From JACCZR01 sp963844805 (lineage in GTDB: Bacteria > Actinomycetota > Thermoleophilia > Solirubrobacterales > Thermoleophilaceae), in contig CAWJPU010000002.1 in the NCBI GenBank assembly GCA_963844805.1, positions 128,176 through 192,175 on the forward strand: DNA of 64,000 nt, in the 5' to 3' direction. Each line of letters starts with the position of its first letter. The first letter of the stretch is position 1. This document shows positions 63,942-64,000 of the stretch, one piece after another. A model generated the notes under the pieces. That model made no database searches and was not told where the DNA came from. It worked only from the letters and a program-made list of their open reading frames with translations. The position numbers and the translations under genes are program-made.

Positions 63942-64000
63942 AGTTGCGCCGTTGAAGTCAAAAACCTTCCGCAATCATCGGTGTTAGTTGCCTTGTGCTC

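Overview
The window is high-GC DNA (about 70% by eye) from an actinobacterium, most likely class Thermoleophilia (Solirubrobacterales/Gaiellales type). This rests on the rRNA operon, a 23S rRNA about 109 nt longer than E. coli up to position 2058 (actinobacterial helix-54 type excess), GTG/TTG starts, GatABC, menaquinone genes and many TANNNT boxes just upstream of start codons. The last ~530 bases (from about 63,470) are clearly less GC-rich, carry a truncated foreign ORF and a long inverted repeat, and look like a junction to unrelated DNA.

Layout: 1-4.5 kb, a 16S-23S operon on the minus strand (23S cut by the left edge). 4.5-11 kb, tyrS, a class A penicillin-binding protein, a 3-methyladenine glycosylase, argH and small genes. 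10.8-31 kb, a branched-chain amino acid region: cimA, ilvE, leuB, leuD, leuC, leuA and ilvC, interleaved with a serine module (serA plus a class V aminotransferase), a secreted trypsin-like protease, an HTH-cupin regulator with a palindromic operator, an SDR and a LysM transglycosylase. A Leu-rich leader peptide upstream of leuA indicates attenuation. 31-41 kb, a menaquinone island (menE, menB-menA-menC, menH, menD, menF) with a lipid kinase and a PAP2 phosphatase. 40.7-43 kb, ilvN and ilvB. 43-46.6 kb, an NDH-2 type dehydrogenase, a double GNAT protein and unknowns. 46.7-50.2 kb, a probable stress locus: PRC-barrel protein, SRPBCC protein of the kind seen in gas-vesicle loci, a remarkable 11-mer repeat (LEA-like) protein and an 85-aa protein. 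50.2-53.3 kb, gatCAB. 53.4-57.3 kb, P450, thioesterase, paired membrane proteins, folD. 57.3-63.2 kb, pcrA, an NlpC/P60 cell-wall enzyme behind a candidate c-di-AMP riboswitch, a queuosine-salvage protein, cysE and cysK.

Together the genes supply pyruvate-based Ile/Leu/Val synthesis (ilvD not seen here), serine to cysteine, and menaquinone from chorismate (DHNA-CoA thioesterase and the final methyltransferase not seen), with NDH-2 as a plausible user of the quinone.

Many genes are broken by single-base shifts, nearly all apparent +1 insertions, densest at 50-59.5 kb. The frames on both sides are well conserved, so I treat these as likely sequence errors and give each gene its whole span. The most interesting items are the LEA-like repeat protein and its neighbours, the leaderless-promoter signature, the leuA leader, a 56-bp element repeated in inverted orientation 33 kb apart, and the chimeric right end.
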